Positions 16,203 through 25,607 of a stretch of DNA of 64,000 bases are shown piece after piece. The stretch is from Paraburkholderia ribeironis (GTDB lineage: Bacteria; Pseudomonadota; Gammaproteobacteria; Burkholderiales; Burkholderiaceae). The DNA lies in contig NZ_CYGX02000017.1 of NCBI RefSeq assembly GCF_900019265.1, positions 38,107 to 102,106 on the forward strand. The letters run 5' to 3'. How positions within the stretch are numbered: the stretch's first letter is position 1; each line of letters begins with the position of its first letter. The notes under the pieces were generated by a model. The model had not been told where the DNA came from and did not search any database. It saw nothing but the letters and a program-made list of their open reading frames with translations. The position numbers and the translations under genes were made by a program.

Positions 16203-16808
16203 ATGACCTCAACGAAACCGTACAGCATTGCGAAGCGCACGGTCTGGGAAGCGTATCAGCTGGTGAGGGCCAACCGGGGTGCAGCAGGCGTGGACGATGA
16301 AACGATCGCCATGTTCGAGCAGAACCTGTCGGGCAATCTGTACAAGCTGTGGAACCGGATGTCGTCGGGGTCGTATTTCCCGCCGCCGGTGAAGCAGGTT
16401 GAGATACCCAAGGCCACGGGCGGTACCAGAAAGCTGGGCGTGCCCACCGTGTCGGATCGAATCGCCCAGGCTGTGGCCAAGCTCATGATAGAACCGGTAC
16501 TGGATCCGTTGTTCCATCCGGATTCCTATGGATACAGGCCGGGAAAATCGGCAAAACAGGCGATTGCGGTGACGCGCAAGCGTTGCTGGCAGTATGACTG
16601 GGTTGTTGAGTTTGACATCAAGGCGGCGTTCGATCAGATCGATCATGACCTCCTGCTAAAGGCGGTACGCAAGCACATCAAGGTGGACTGGCTTCTGCTG
16701 TATATCGAGCGATGGCTGACTGCGCCGTTCGAGACTGCAGATGGGACGAGACTGCCACGAGCGCGAGGTACACCTCAGGGTGGGGTGATAGCCCCGACAA
16801 CAACATAG
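16203..16808 (+). pseudogene. Truncated second group II intron maturase
   Basis: The N-terminal half of a different intron RT: MTSTKPYSIAKRTVWEAYQL, GAAGVDDETIAMFE, HPDSYGYRPGKSAKQA and WVVEFDIKAAFDQIDHDLL. It stops just after RGTPQGGVIAP, before the YADD box, so it lacks the catalytic aspartate pair and the maturase domain. The preceding 130 bp (16056-16190), including GGGGCGGAGCCGCCC, look like ribozyme sequence of the same intron. The break at about 16798 coincides with the left side of the serine-recombinase element. The protein is dead. Confidence 0.8.
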
Positions 16809-16938
16809 CAAACTCGTGGGTAAGATGGGGCCTTCGCATATTGAGGGAGTGTCTGGCGCCATGGTCCAGAGAATGTCCTGCCATTGATGCGGTTCTCGTG
16901 CTTGAGGCCGTTGCTCCCGCTAACAGGGGGTCCAATCG

Positions 16939-17118
16939 ATGACACGGGGACGACGCAAACATTGGCGAGTACGTCTCGCTTTCGAGCCGAACCGCTATTC
17001 CAACGAGCAATTGGAGAAGACCTACGAGCAACTCAGTCCGAGAGATGCCCGAAGCACGAGGCACTTGTCGGATGCAAAGCCGGCAATGGTGATGGCCGTG
17101 AAGCGGGGGAAACGATGA
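16939..17118 (+). CDS. Small basic protein preceding a transposon serine recombinase
   Basis: The ORF runs from ATG 16939 to TGA 17116-17118 and gives 59 residues, beginning MTRGRRKHWRVRLAFEPNRY with a following SNEQLEKTYEQLSP. Short basic proteins with this RRKHWRVRxAFEPNR start are commonly found just before large serine recombinases. Its stop overlaps the recombinase start (ATGA), so the two are translationally coupled. It may be a DNA-binding partner or directionality factor; that is inference. Confidence 0.65.
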   Translation: MTRGRRKHWRVRLAFEPNRYSNEQLEKTYEQLSPRDARSTRHLSDAKPAMVMAVKRGKR

Positions 17119-18899
17119 GCAACGCTGCCATGGTCGCGCTTTACGCGCGGGTATCATCCGAACAACAAAGCAAACGCGGCACGATAGACAGTCAGATCGC
17201 CGCATTGAAAGAGCGAATTCAGGCCGACGGAGCGCAGATTGTGGAGGACATGTGCTTCGTTGATGCTGGGGTGAGCGGTGCAACGCTGGTCAGGCCACAC
17301 CTGGAGCGACTGCGCGACGCGGCCGCGTTCGGGACGATCGATCGGCTGTACATCCTCTCGCCAGACCGGCTGGCGCGCAAATATGCGCACCAGGCGCTAC
17401 TGCTGGAAGAGCTTTCTTCGTGCGGCGTACAGGTGGTGTTTCTCAATCACGCTATTGGCACGACGCCGGAAGAGTCGCTGTTGCTGCAGATGCAAGGCAT
17501 GATTGCGGAATACGAGCGGGCAAAGATCGGAGAGCGTAACCGTCGCGGCAAACTTCACGGTGCGAAACGCGGTACCGTCAATGTGCTGTCAGGGGCGCCT
17601 TATGGATACCGCTATATCCGAAGACAGCTCGATGGAACGCCTGCCCAGTACGTCATCGAACTGCCGCAGGCGGCCACGGTGAAGGCGATGTTCGAGTGGG
17701 TTGGGCTGGAGCGCCTGAGTCTCGGAGACGTGATACGCCGGCTTGGCGAGGCGGGTATCGTGACGGCATCGGGCAAGCCGTACTGGGACCGCAGCGTGGT
17801 ATGGGGCATCTTGCGCAATCCGGCTTACATGGGACGGGCTGCGTTTGGCAAAACGCAGGTGTGCGATCATCCGGTCCGCGTGCGTGCCCAGCGCCACAGC
17901 GCCGACGTGCCCAGGAAACCGTATTCAGCGAAACGTGCGGACCGTCAGCAGTGGATCGAAATCCCTGTGCCGGCGATCGTTAGCGAAGCACTGTTCGACA
18001 TCGTTCAGGAGCAGCTTGCCGAGAACCGCAAGCTGGCACGCCAGCGCCGTGATAACGCGCCGCTGCGCCTGCTGCAGGGACTCACTGTTTGCGGACACTG
18101 CCGTTACGCCTTCTATGCGAAGAAAGTGAGCAAGGCTGCAGCCAAAGGACATCAGCGGGATTACGCTTATTACCGCTGCGTTGGAACCGACGCCTTCCGG
18201 TTCGGCGGCGAACGTATTTGCGACAACCCGCAGGTACGAACGGACAAGCTCGACGAGCTTGTATGGCATCAGGTCGTGGAACTGCTCAGACATCCCGAGC
18301 GACTGAAAGAAGAGTATGAACGTCGACTTGACGTGATGGAGCGTAACGAAAAGCGCAGCTTCGACACCGCCAGCCTGGAAAAGCAGCGGCTTCAGCTCGA
18401 AAAGGGCAAATCGAGACTGATCGACAGCTACTCCGACGGTATCATCGACAAGGCCGACTTCGAGCCAAGGATCCAGCAGTTGAAGAGTCGGCTCGAACAG
18501 ATTGAACAGCAGATCCAGGAATCGCGGCGCCACGGCGCGATGCAAAGCGAGCTGTTTCTCGTCATTAACCGGCTTGAGGAATTCGCAGCCGCCGTCACTG
18601 AAAAGCTGGATGCGATTGACCTTGAAGCCAAACGCAGGATCGTTCTTGGTCTGGTCAAGCGCGTCGAAATCCACAAGGACGAAATCGTCGTTGTGTTCCG
18701 CGTCGATCCGCAGCCGCCGGTTCGCAGCACCGAAAATTCGAACGATTCAGACGAAGGAGCGAAAAGTATGCAACGTTGTAGGCGGCGTAAGCGCATCGGC
18801 ATCCGGAAACCCGGGTTCAGCAGGTGTTGCGGCAGGACGTCGGGTGTGACGCGTTTTCATCATCAAAGGTTACATGAAACAAAGTGGCTAGCCCGATAA
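17115..18899 (+). CDS. Large serine recombinase of a mobile element
   Basis: The catalytic N-terminus starts MVALYARVSSEQQS with the nucleophilic Ser of the RVSS motif, followed by DRLYILSPDRLARK and EYERAKIGERNRRG. A recombinase domain (about 165-270), a zinc-ribbon (CGHCRYAFYAKK with a distant cysteine near FGGERICDN) and a long coiled coil (about 395-490) complete the usual layout. I start at ATG 17115, coupled to the small upstream ORF, although the frame is open to 16884. The last about 50 residues, after VFRVDPQPPVRS, are basic and unlike the family; the frame seems to read through the element's end into the next one. Such enzymes move or resolve their element by site-specific recombination. 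Confidence 0.85.
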   Translation: MSNAAMVALYARVSSEQQSKRGTIDSQIAALKERIQADGAQIVEDMCFVDAGVSGATLVRPHLERLRDAAAFGTIDRLYILSPDRLARKYAHQALLLEELSSCGVQVVFLNHAIGTTPEESLLLQMQGMIAEYERAKIGERNRRGKLHGAKRGTVNVLSGAPYGYRYIRRQLDGTPAQYVIELPQAATVKAMFEWVGLERLSLGDVIRRLGEAGIVTASGKPYWDRSVVWGILRNPAYMGRAAFGKTQVCDHPVRVRAQRHSADVPRKPYSAKRADRQQWIEIPVPAIVSEALFDIVQEQLAENRKLARQRRDNAPLRLLQGLTVCGHCRYAFYAKKVSKAAAKGHQRDYAYYRCVGTDAFRFGGERICDNPQVRTDKLDELVWHQVVELLRHPERLKEEYERRLDVMERNEKRSFDTASLEKQRLQLEKGKSRLIDSYSDGIIDKADFEPRIQQLKSRLEQIEQQIQESRRHGAMQSELFLVINRLEEFAAAVTEKLDAIDLEAKRRIVLGLVKRVEIHKDEIVVVFRVDPQPPVRSTENSNDSDEGAKSMQRCRRRKRIGIRKPGFSRCCGRTSGVTRFHHQRLHETKWLAR

Positions 18900-18959
18900 T
18901 ATTAATTATTGGTCCGTCACACTTTAAAATGGCGCCCTTTCAGTTTCTTCCGCCTCTGG

Positions 18960-21900
18960 ATGCGCGCCCACAACGACCATCTCACCCTGCTGCCCGAAGC
19001 AGAACGGCAAGCGCTCTATGACCGCCCCGAATTCGATGATTTCCAGCGCGCGGAGTACTTTGCCTTCACCGCCGACGAACTGGCGCTCGCGCAACGGCGC
19101 CGCGGCCTGAACGAACAAATACTCTGTCTGCTGCAAACCGGCTATTTCAAGGCCACGCGGGCGTTTTTTACGTTTACGGAACTTCCGCTGGACGATGCGG
19201 GATACCTGCGCGAACGCTATTTCCCTCAACAGGCGCTTTCGCCAAGACCCATCCGGTCTGCGGAAATCTACGCGCAGCGACGCGAAATCCTTTCACGGTT
19301 CCGCTTTCGCCTCTGGTCGAAGCACGACAGCCCGTCACTCACGCAACGCACCGCACAACTGGTACGGCGCGATGTGACACCCGCATTCGTGGTCACCGAA
19401 CTCATCATCTGGCTGAACCAGCAACATATCGTACGGCCGGGTCATACCACCTTCCAGACGATCATCAGTACCGCGCTGCGTGAAGAACGGCAACGACTGG
19501 CCGCGCTGATCGAGGCGCAAATCACCGATGACGTCAGGACCGCGCTGCAACGCCTGCTCGTACGCGACGAGTCCCTGTCCGAACTCGCTGCGATCAAGCA
19601 GGATGCGAAATATTTCGGACCTCACATGATGGGACGCGAGCGCCGCAAGCGCGCCACGCTCGAACCCGTCTACAACGCCGCCCGACCCATCCTGCCCCAA
19701 CTCGGTATCTCCCAGCAGAATATCGCGTATTACGCGAGCCTGGCACATTTCTATACCATCTATGACCTACGTCAGCTGCAACCCGGGCAGTCATTCCTGT
19801 ACCTGCTGTGCTACGCCTGGCAGCGCTATCGGCAGCTGAACGACAATCTCGTCGATGCCCTGCGCCATCACACGAAGAAGTTCGAAGACGACAGCAAGGC
19901 CAGTGCCGATCACGCTTTCATTCACGCCAAGCTTCAGCGGCAGAAAGATACACCTCAGGTCGGCAGGCTCCTGCAGCTCTACGTCGATGACTCGCTCGAC
20001 GATGTCACGCCGTTCGGAACCGTGCGGCATCAGGCATTCAGCATCCTGCCCAAGGCTGACCTGCAGCAGGTCGCCAGCCTGTTGAGCAATAAGCCCCTCA
20101 GCCAGATGGAGCTGCGCTGGCAGGCCGTCGACGAGGTCGCCGGGCAGATTCGCACGCGGCTCCGGCCGCAGGCGACGACACTCCAGTTTTCGAGCGCACG
20201 CAACGACGATCCATGGTTAGCGGCCCTGCACTGGATGCGAGGGGTGTTCGCTCGCCGGCAGCGCCTTGACCGACAACCGATCGACGACATTCCTCCCAAT
20301 ACAATCCCGGAGCGACTGCGCCCGTATCTGCTCACCTTTGACGACCGGGGCCAGCCCACAGCCCTTCGCGGCGATCGCTATGAATTCTGGGTCTACCGGC
20401 AACTGCGCAAACGCATCGATAGTGGCGATCTGCATCTGAATGACAGTACCCAGCATCGACAGTTCAGCGACCATCTTGTTCCTGCCGATCGTACGGCAGC
20501 CGTGCTCGACGAACTGGATCTCGCCTGGTTGGACCAACCGGTACAAGTCACCGTCGCCGCTTTGTGCGACGAGCTTCGCAAACTCTGGCAGCGCTTTGAC
20601 CATGAACTGCGACAGGGCAAGCTCAAACACCTTGACTACGACGCGCAACACCGCACCCTGACGTGGCGCAAACCCAAGGCCGACAAAAACGCCACACAGC
20701 AGGAAAGCTTCTACGCGAAGCTGCCGCTACGCGACATTGCCGACATCATCCGGTTTGTGAATGAGCGTTGCGGCTTCCTGTCGACGATGACGCCCCTGCA
20801 ACCCCGTTACGCGAAGAAGATCGCCGACGCGGACAGCTTGATGGCGGTGATTATTGCGCAGGCCACCAATCTCGGCAATCTCGCCATGTCCCAGACCTGC
20901 GATATCCCGTATCACACACTCGACGAAACATATCGCCAGTACTGCCGTCTGGCCACACTGCGGGCTGCCAACGACCGGGTTGCCAACTTCATCGCACAAT
21001 TACCGATCTTCGAATACTACTCGTGCGATCTTGGCGCGCTTTTCGGTGCCATCGACGGACAGAAGTTCGCTGCCGCCACTCCGACCGCAAAGGCGAGGCA
21101 CTCGCGCAAATATTTCGGTCGCGAACGGGGAGTCGTCGCCTTTACCTCCCTCACCAATCACGTTGCCACACTCACCAACCTCATCGGTGCGCACGAGCAC
21201 GAAAGCCATTACGTCTTCGACCTCTGTTACCACAACACGACCGATATCGCGCCGACGATTATCACCGGAGACATGCACAGCATCAACAAGATGAATTTCG
21301 CGGCCATGTACTGGTTCGAGATGGATTTTGCGCCGCGCTTCACCAACCTGCAGGCACAGCTAAAACATCTGTTTTGCGGCGACGACATCGAGCAGTACGA
21401 CGATTTCCTGATCAAACCCGCTGGACAGATCGACTTGCCCGCCATCTGCGACGATCCGTGTGTCTTCGAACAGATCATCGCGTCACTCAGCGTGAAGGAA
21501 ATGAGCCAGCAGGCACTGGTTCGCAAGCTTTGCGCATTGTCTCCACATCACCGCACGCGCCGTGCCGTCTTCGAGTTCGATAAACTCGTGCGCAGCATCT
21601 ACACGCTGCGCTACATGCGCGACCCACAACTGCAGCGCAACGTCCATCGTTCGCAGAACCGGATCGAAGCGTATCACGCGCTGCGCGGCTTCATCGCCGA
21701 GGTCAGTGGCAGAAAGCACCTGATCGGCAAGACCGATCACGACATTGCGATCAATAACGAGTGCGGCCGGCTGCTGGCCAATGTCGTGACCGCCTTCAAC
21801 TCGGTGCTGCTCTCACAACTGCTCGAACGCTACCAGCGGGAGGGAAATGAGAAGGCACTCGCGATGCTGAAGAAGATTTCTCCGGTGGCGTGGCGGCACA

Positions 21901-21983
21901 TCCACTTCCTCGGGCATTACACGTTTCGCAACGAGAACCCGATCGACATCGCGGCCATGCTTGCGGGTCTCGACCTTCTCTAA
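18960..21983 (+). CDS. tnpA: Tn3-family transposase
   Basis: From ATG 18960 (MRAHNDHLTLLPEAER) the protein is about 1,007 residues, normal for Tn3 TnpA; an open TTG at 18909 would add 17 unlikely residues. The N-terminal domain is of the DUF4158 type. The DDE catalytic core lies in the C-terminal third: Asp in GAIDGQKFA, Asp in TGDMHSINKMNF and Glu in HRSQNRIEAYHAL. It performs replicative transposition between terminal inverted repeats. The reading frame is uninterrupted. No tnpR-type resolvase is adjacent; the serine recombinase to the left belongs to another element. Confidence 0.93.
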   Translation: MRAHNDHLTLLPEAERQALYDRPEFDDFQRAEYFAFTADELALAQRRRGLNEQILCLLQTGYFKATRAFFTFTELPLDDAGYLRERYFPQQALSPRPIRSAEIYAQRREILSRFRFRLWSKHDSPSLTQRTAQLVRRDVTPAFVVTELIIWLNQQHIVRPGHTTFQTIISTALREERQRLAALIEAQITDDVRTALQRLLVRDESLSELAAIKQDAKYFGPHMMGRERRKRATLEPVYNAARPILPQLGISQQNIAYYASLAHFYTIYDLRQLQPGQSFLYLLCYAWQRYRQLNDNLVDALRHHTKKFEDDSKASADHAFIHAKLQRQKDTPQVGRLLQLYVDDSLDDVTPFGTVRHQAFSILPKADLQQVASLLSNKPLSQMELRWQAVDEVAGQIRTRLRPQATTLQFSSARNDDPWLAALHWMRGVFARRQRLDRQPIDDIPPNTIPERLRPYLLTFDDRGQPTALRGDRYEFWVYRQLRKRIDSGDLHLNDSTQHRQFSDHLVPADRTAAVLDELDLAWLDQPVQVTVAALCDELRKLWQRFDHELRQGKLKHLDYDAQHRTLTWRKPKADKNATQQESFYAKLPLRDIADIIRFVNERCGFLSTMTPLQPRYAKKIADADSLMAVIIAQATNLGNLAMSQTCDIPYHTLDETYRQYCRLATLRAANDRVANFIAQLPIFEYYSCDLGALFGAIDGQKFAAATPTAKARHSRKYFGRERGVVAFTSLTNHVATLTNLIGAHEHESHYVFDLCYHNTTDIAPTIITGDMHSINKMNFAAMYWFEMDFAPRFTNLQAQLKHLFCGDDIEQYDDFLIKPAGQIDLPAICDDPCVFEQIIASLSVKEMSQQALVRKLCALSPHHRTRRAVFEFDKLVRSIYTLRYMRDPQLQRNVHRSQNRIEAYHALRGFIAEVSGRKHLIGKTDHDIAINNECGRLLANVVTAFNSVLLSQLLERYQREGNEKALAMLKKISPVAWRHIHFLGHYTFRNENPIDIAAMLAGLDLL

Positions 21984-21998
21984 CCACCTGAAATCAAA

Positions 21999-22036
21999 GG
22001 ACTTCAAAAATTTCTGCGGTTCCGGCTTACAACCCC
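21999..22036. repeat. Probable right terminal inverted repeat of the Tn3-family element
   Basis: Fifteen bases after the transposase stop begins a 38-bp segment that ends in CCCC at 22036. Its complement starts GGGGTTGTAAGCCGGAACCG, the GGGG start and about 38-bp length expected for Tn3-family ends. I could not find a matching left copy before 18909, so the left end may be lost. Confidence 0.4.
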
Positions 22037-22139
22037 ATCTTCCAGCGAAAACCCTGTTCGACATCAACCGAAATCTCTGTTCGGCTTCGCCGAAATACGC
22101 ACTGTCGCGTCGATCGCGCAGGAAGGTCCGCTCACAAGG

Positions 22140-22471
22140 CCTGAAACGTCACCAACGCCGAAGCGACGTGAGCTGGCATGTTCACCGTCGCAACCGGCGC
22201 GGTCGGCGCGCATGTCGGCGACGCTGCCCAACGGCGTCGTAATCGAGCTCCAATGTTCGGGAGGGGACGCGTCACTCGTGAGCGCGATGATCGCGGCACT
22301 TGGAGCGCACTGATGTTCCGCTTCGAGGCCGATCTGCGCATTTACCTGCATCGCGAGCCGATCGACTTCAGGGCCGGGATCAACAGCCTGGTGATGCTGG
22401 TCGAGCAATCGATGCAACTCGATCCGCTCGCACGCGCCGTCTACGTGTTTCGTAACCGACGCTGCGACCAA
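22140..22471 (+). pseudogene. IS66 remnant: end of tnpA and start of tnpB
   Basis: One frame gives the end of IS66 TnpA, MSATLPNGVVIELQCSGGDA then SLVSAMIAALGAH and TGA 22311-22313. The tnpB frame starts in the overlapping TGATG (ATG 22313) with MFRFEADLRIYLHREPIDFR and stops making sense after VFRNRRCDQ near 22471. The tnpA-tnpB overlap is typical of IS66. Most of tnpB and all of tnpC are missing, cut by the element carrying the next serine recombinase. Confidence 0.75.
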
Positions 22472-22505
22472 GCAACATTCAGCATACCGATCGAAGTTTG
22501 TCACA

Positions 22506-22973
22506 ATGGAATATCCGTGGCATCCATTGCACGGCCAACAACTTCAGGTGGTTCGTCGTAAGGGACATGGCGCCGCGAAAGTGATTCATGTCGAAGTCCG
22601 CAACGGACTATCCCGGGAATTGCCAGGATGGATGTTTGACAAGACGCGGTGCGAAACGATGTCGCTGGGTTTTCCAGAAGTTGCCCTAAACGCATTGATG
22701 GAACTGCGAGACGTCCTCGCGTGCGAAACGACGCTGTCATCCGATGGTGGATCATCGTCTTCCTTGATTCGAAAACGGGAAGGTAATTCAGATGAGACCG
22801 TCGTTGATGACCCCAAGGAAGCAACTGGCTCTGTCACTGGAACGGGAGGAGTCGGTGTTTCGCCTCCCGGCGCCAACGCGCGAAGAACTGATACAGGCCG
22901 TAGCCGACCTGCTTCTGGAAGCGCTAGGCATCTCCGTGGAGAACGTGGATCAGGCGCGGGAGGTCGGCGATGA
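22506..22973 (+). CDS. DUF5372-like protein of a serine-recombinase transposon
   Basis: The conserved part is residues 1-75: MEYPWHPLHGQQLQVVRRKG, VIHVEVRNGLSRELPGWM and FPEVALNALMELRDVL. Proteins of this kind precede large serine recombinases in mobile elements. The C-terminal 80 residues are low-complexity Ser, Gly and Arg and overlap the next small ORF in another frame, so the end is less certain. Function unknown; the gene travels with the recombinase. Confidence 0.6.
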   Translation: MEYPWHPLHGQQLQVVRRKGHGAAKVIHVEVRNGLSRELPGWMFDKTRCETMSLGFPEVALNALMELRDVLACETTLSSDGGSSSSLIRKREGNSDETVVDDPKEATGSVTGTGGVGVSPPGANARRTDTGRSRPASGSARHLRGERGSGAGGRR

Positions 22974-22980
22974 ATTCTAG
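22792..22980 (+). CDS. Small helical protein between DUF5372 and the recombinase
   Basis: The 62-residue protein contains LALSLEREESVFRLPAPTRE and ELIQAVADLLLEALGISVEN, a helical segment like the short proteins preceding this recombinase type. It overlaps the DUF5372 frame and its stop overlaps the recombinase start by 11 nt, suggesting coupled translation. Role unknown. Confidence 0.5.
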   Translation: MRPSLMTPRKQLALSLEREESVFRLPAPTREELIQAVADLLLEALGISVENVDQAREVGDEF

Positions 22981-24844
22981 AATCAGCTCCGCGCATCTGG
23001 GTCGCGACGCCGTCGTATACGTTCGTCAATCGTCACCTGGTCAGGTGCATAACCATACGGAAAGCAAGCGACGTCAGTACGAACTTGCCGAGTCCGCGCG
23101 CAAGACCGGTTTCGCCAACGTTACCGTAATAGACGATGACCTGGGTCGTTCAGGCTCTGGGCTTGCAGAGCGCCCGGGATTTCAGAAACTTGTGGCTGCA
23201 ATATGCGGCGGTACAGTTGGTGCGGTATTCTGTATCGAGGCATCGCGACTTGCGCGCAACGGCCGTGACTGGCATCACCTCGTCGACCTGTGTGCCTTGA
23301 CTGGGACGCTAATCATTGACCCCAATGGCGTACACGATCCGCGGCTGACGAACGATCGCCTTTTACTGGGCCTGAAAGGATCAATGTCGGAGTATGAGCT
23401 GAGCCTGTTACGTGAGCGTGGAATTGCTGCACGCGATGCGAAAGCGACACGAGGGGAGCTTCGATTCTCACTGCCGCCGGGATACTGCTGGAATGAGTTG
23501 GGGAAAATTGAACTGGATCCGGATGAACGCGTCACGGAAACAATCCGCCTCGTGTTCCGTCGGTTTCGAGAGCTGGGAAGCGCCCGTCAGGTGTTCCTGT
23601 GGGCCAAGCTGGAGAAGCTCCAGTTGCCCGTTCTGAGGCAGAGCGCGGTTGGCGGCAACCGGATTGCGTGGCAGTCACCTGCCTATCACAACGTGATCAA
23701 GCTACTGCAGCACCCGGTCTACGCTGGAGCTTATGTATTTGGCAGGAAGAGTTCTGAGACTCATATTGTTGATGGGAGAGCGAGAAAAGGCAGCGCTCGC
23801 CGTAAGCCCATGCAGTCGTGGAACGTCTTATTGAAAGATCACCATCCAGGCTACATCACCTGGAGTGAATTCGAGGAAAACCAGCGAATGATTGCCGAGA
23901 ATGCGCATATGCAAAAGCGAATGTCTCGCAAATCTGCGCGAGGTGGTCGCGCGCTGTTGGGCGGCCTTGTAAGATGTGGTCGATGCGGCCGGACGATGAG
24001 GGTCTTCTATGGGATGAGATCGGGGCAAGCGCACCGCTACCAGTGCCGGGGCGACGACAGTCACGTTGGCGCCGGGCTTTGCATCGGCATCGGCGGCGTA
24101 CGTGTCGACAAGGCCATAGCGACTCAACTGCTGGAAGCGGTATCGACATATGCGATAGACGCAGCAATCAGAGCGAGTGAAACGCGATCCCACGTGGACG
24201 ATGAGGTGCGGCAAGCATTGACGCGCGAAGCGGAGGAAGCGCGCTATGAAGCCTCGCTCGCAGAGCGTCGCTACGAAGCGGTCGATCCTGGCAAACGGCT
24301 GGTTGCACGTGAGCTGGAAGCGCGATGGAACGCCGCTCTTGAGCGTGTCGCTGAGCTGCAGAATCGCATCGAACAGCTTGATGCGAAGGTCCTTGCTAAT
24401 CCGCAAATCGATCGGGCGCGACTGATGTCACTCGCACATGATTTGCCGACCACATGGAACGCATCAGGCGTCACGCCGAGAACCAGGCAACGGATAATAC
24501 GGGTTCTGATCCAGGAGGTAGTAATTGATCTGGACGACTCGTCCAATGAAGCTGTGCTTGTAATCCATTGGACCGGCGGGCGGCACACTGAGGTGCGTAT
24601 CGCTCGGATACGCGGTGGCCGCTATCCCGATAATGACCGCGGCAGGGAACCGGTGACCGTGATAGAGCGATCTGGTTTTCTTCATCTGGCGCGATCTTAC
24701 CCGCCAAGCTCCACCAACCCCGCCAATGTGACAGTGCCGATGAAGGCATTCTCGTTGCCCAATGGACCACGAGGCAGGAGGCGATCGCCGCTGTCGCGCG
24801 GGAATTTTCGGGTTTTGTCACAAAGCGTCCGCTACTGCCCTTAG
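22970..24844 (+). CDS. Large serine recombinase with altered C-terminus
   Basis: The N-terminal catalytic domain carries AVVYVRQSSPGQV (Ser nucleophile), VIDDDLGRSGSG, IEASRLARNGRDWH and EYELSLLRERGIAARDAKA. The recombinase domain (about 170-290), zinc-ribbon (LVRCGRCGRTMRV with a later Cys pair around CIGIGG) and coiled coil (about 400-480) follow. Relatives of this type continue after GRYPD with a conserved C-terminal helix-turn-helix region. Here the reading frame instead runs on through about 65 unrelated residues and ends in the 3' end of the convergent thioesterase gene. The element therefore seems cut at about 24,660, where the biosynthetic cluster begins. Confidence 0.8.
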   Translation: MNSRISSAHLGRDAVVYVRQSSPGQVHNHTESKRRQYELAESARKTGFANVTVIDDDLGRSGSGLAERPGFQKLVAAICGGTVGAVFCIEASRLARNGRDWHHLVDLCALTGTLIIDPNGVHDPRLTNDRLLLGLKGSMSEYELSLLRERGIAARDAKATRGELRFSLPPGYCWNELGKIELDPDERVTETIRLVFRRFRELGSARQVFLWAKLEKLQLPVLRQSAVGGNRIAWQSPAYHNVIKLLQHPVYAGAYVFGRKSSETHIVDGRARKGSARRKPMQSWNVLLKDHHPGYITWSEFEENQRMIAENAHMQKRMSRKSARGGRALLGGLVRCGRCGRTMRVFYGMRSGQAHRYQCRGDDSHVGAGLCIGIGGVRVDKAIATQLLEAVSTYAIDAAIRASETRSHVDDEVRQALTREAEEARYEASLAERRYEAVDPGKRLVARELEARWNAALERVAELQNRIEQLDAKVLANPQIDRARLMSLAHDLPTTWNASGVTPRTRQRIIRVLIQEVVIDLDDSSNEAVLVIHWTGGRHTEVRIARIRGGRYPDNDRGREPVTVIERSGFLHLARSYPPSSTNPANVTVPMKAFSLPNGPRGRRRSPLSRGNFRVLSQSVRYCP

Positions 24845-25600
24845 CTCTTCGGCCACGATCAGCATTAGCGTCTGGGCCGCTGCGGTCAGGTAAAAATGGT
24901 CGCCGTCAATGACATGCAGGCGCACAGGGCTGCTGGTATGTCGAGACCATTCAGAGACGTCTCTAACGGGGACGAACCGGTCGCGGCTACCGGCAAATAG
25001 CGTAAATGCCGCATCGAGTGGACCGTCGTTATCGTTGTATTGATATGTCTGACATAGCTCCAGATCGGCTCGTAACGTCGGGAGCACTACCGCCATCAGT
25101 TCCTGGTTGGCAAGGACTTCCGGATGGAACCCGCCAAGTTGCCGGAGGCGGAAAAGAAACTGCTCATCAGGCAGATGGTGATAAGGCTCTTCCTGAGCTG
25201 GCTGGTGCGGTGCCCGATGTGCCGACAGGAACAGCCGCGCAGGCACCGGCAGTCCGCGCCGCCGCAGGCAACGTGCCACTTCATACGCCAGCAACGCACC
25301 CATGCTGTGGCCAAACAGCGCGTAGGGCCGGTCGAGTCGTGGAGACAATGCATTGGCAATGGCTTCAGCGGCTGCATGGACCTGGGTGAAAGGCGCCTCG
25401 GCGAGCCGGGTCGTCCGTCCGGGCAACTGGACTGGACATACCTCGACCAGTGAGGGGAGTGCCAGCGGCCAGCGCCAATACAGCTGAGCGCTCCCGCCAG
25501 CGAATGGCAGGCAGAACAGCCGCATCGCAGCCCCAGGACGCGGAGTTTCGCAGGAGAACCAGCGAGTAATTGACATTGCGTCAGTCGTGACGAATGGCAT
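24818..25600 (-). CDS. Type II (editing) thioesterase of the NRPS-PKS cluster
   Basis: An alpha/beta hydrolase of about 260 residues that removes misprimed or stalled acyl groups from carrier domains. LFCLPFAGGSAQLYWRWP is the N-terminal oxyanion-hole segment, GHSMG holds the nucleophilic Ser, FAGSRDRFVP the Asp and DGDHFYL the His. I start at ATG 25600, 7 nt after the mbtH stop; the frame is open to 25669, overlapping mbtH. It is the last gene of the minus-strand cluster and no terminator is obvious after it. It is a stand-alone protein; final chain release is assigned to the reductase domain of the last synthetase. Confidence 0.88.
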   Translation of the reverse strand: MPFVTTDAMSITRWFSCETPRPGAAMRLFCLPFAGGSAQLYWRWPLALPSLVEVCPVQLPGRTTRLAEAPFTQVHAAAEAIANALSPRLDRPYALFGHSMGALLAYEVARCLRRRGLPVPARLFLSAHRAPHQPAQEEPYHHLPDEQFLFRLRQLGGFHPEVLANQELMAVVLPTLRADLELCQTYQYNDNDGPLDAAFTLFAGSRDRFVPVRDVSEWSRHTSSPVRLHVIDGDHFYLTAAAQTLMLIVAEELRAVADAL

Positions 25601-25607
25601 CAGTGTT

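Noticed and set aside
16884..17114. Upstream extension of the first serine recombinase
   Set aside because: ATG 17115 is coupled to a small ORF and starts the conserved catalytic domain; the extension has no similarity to recombinases.
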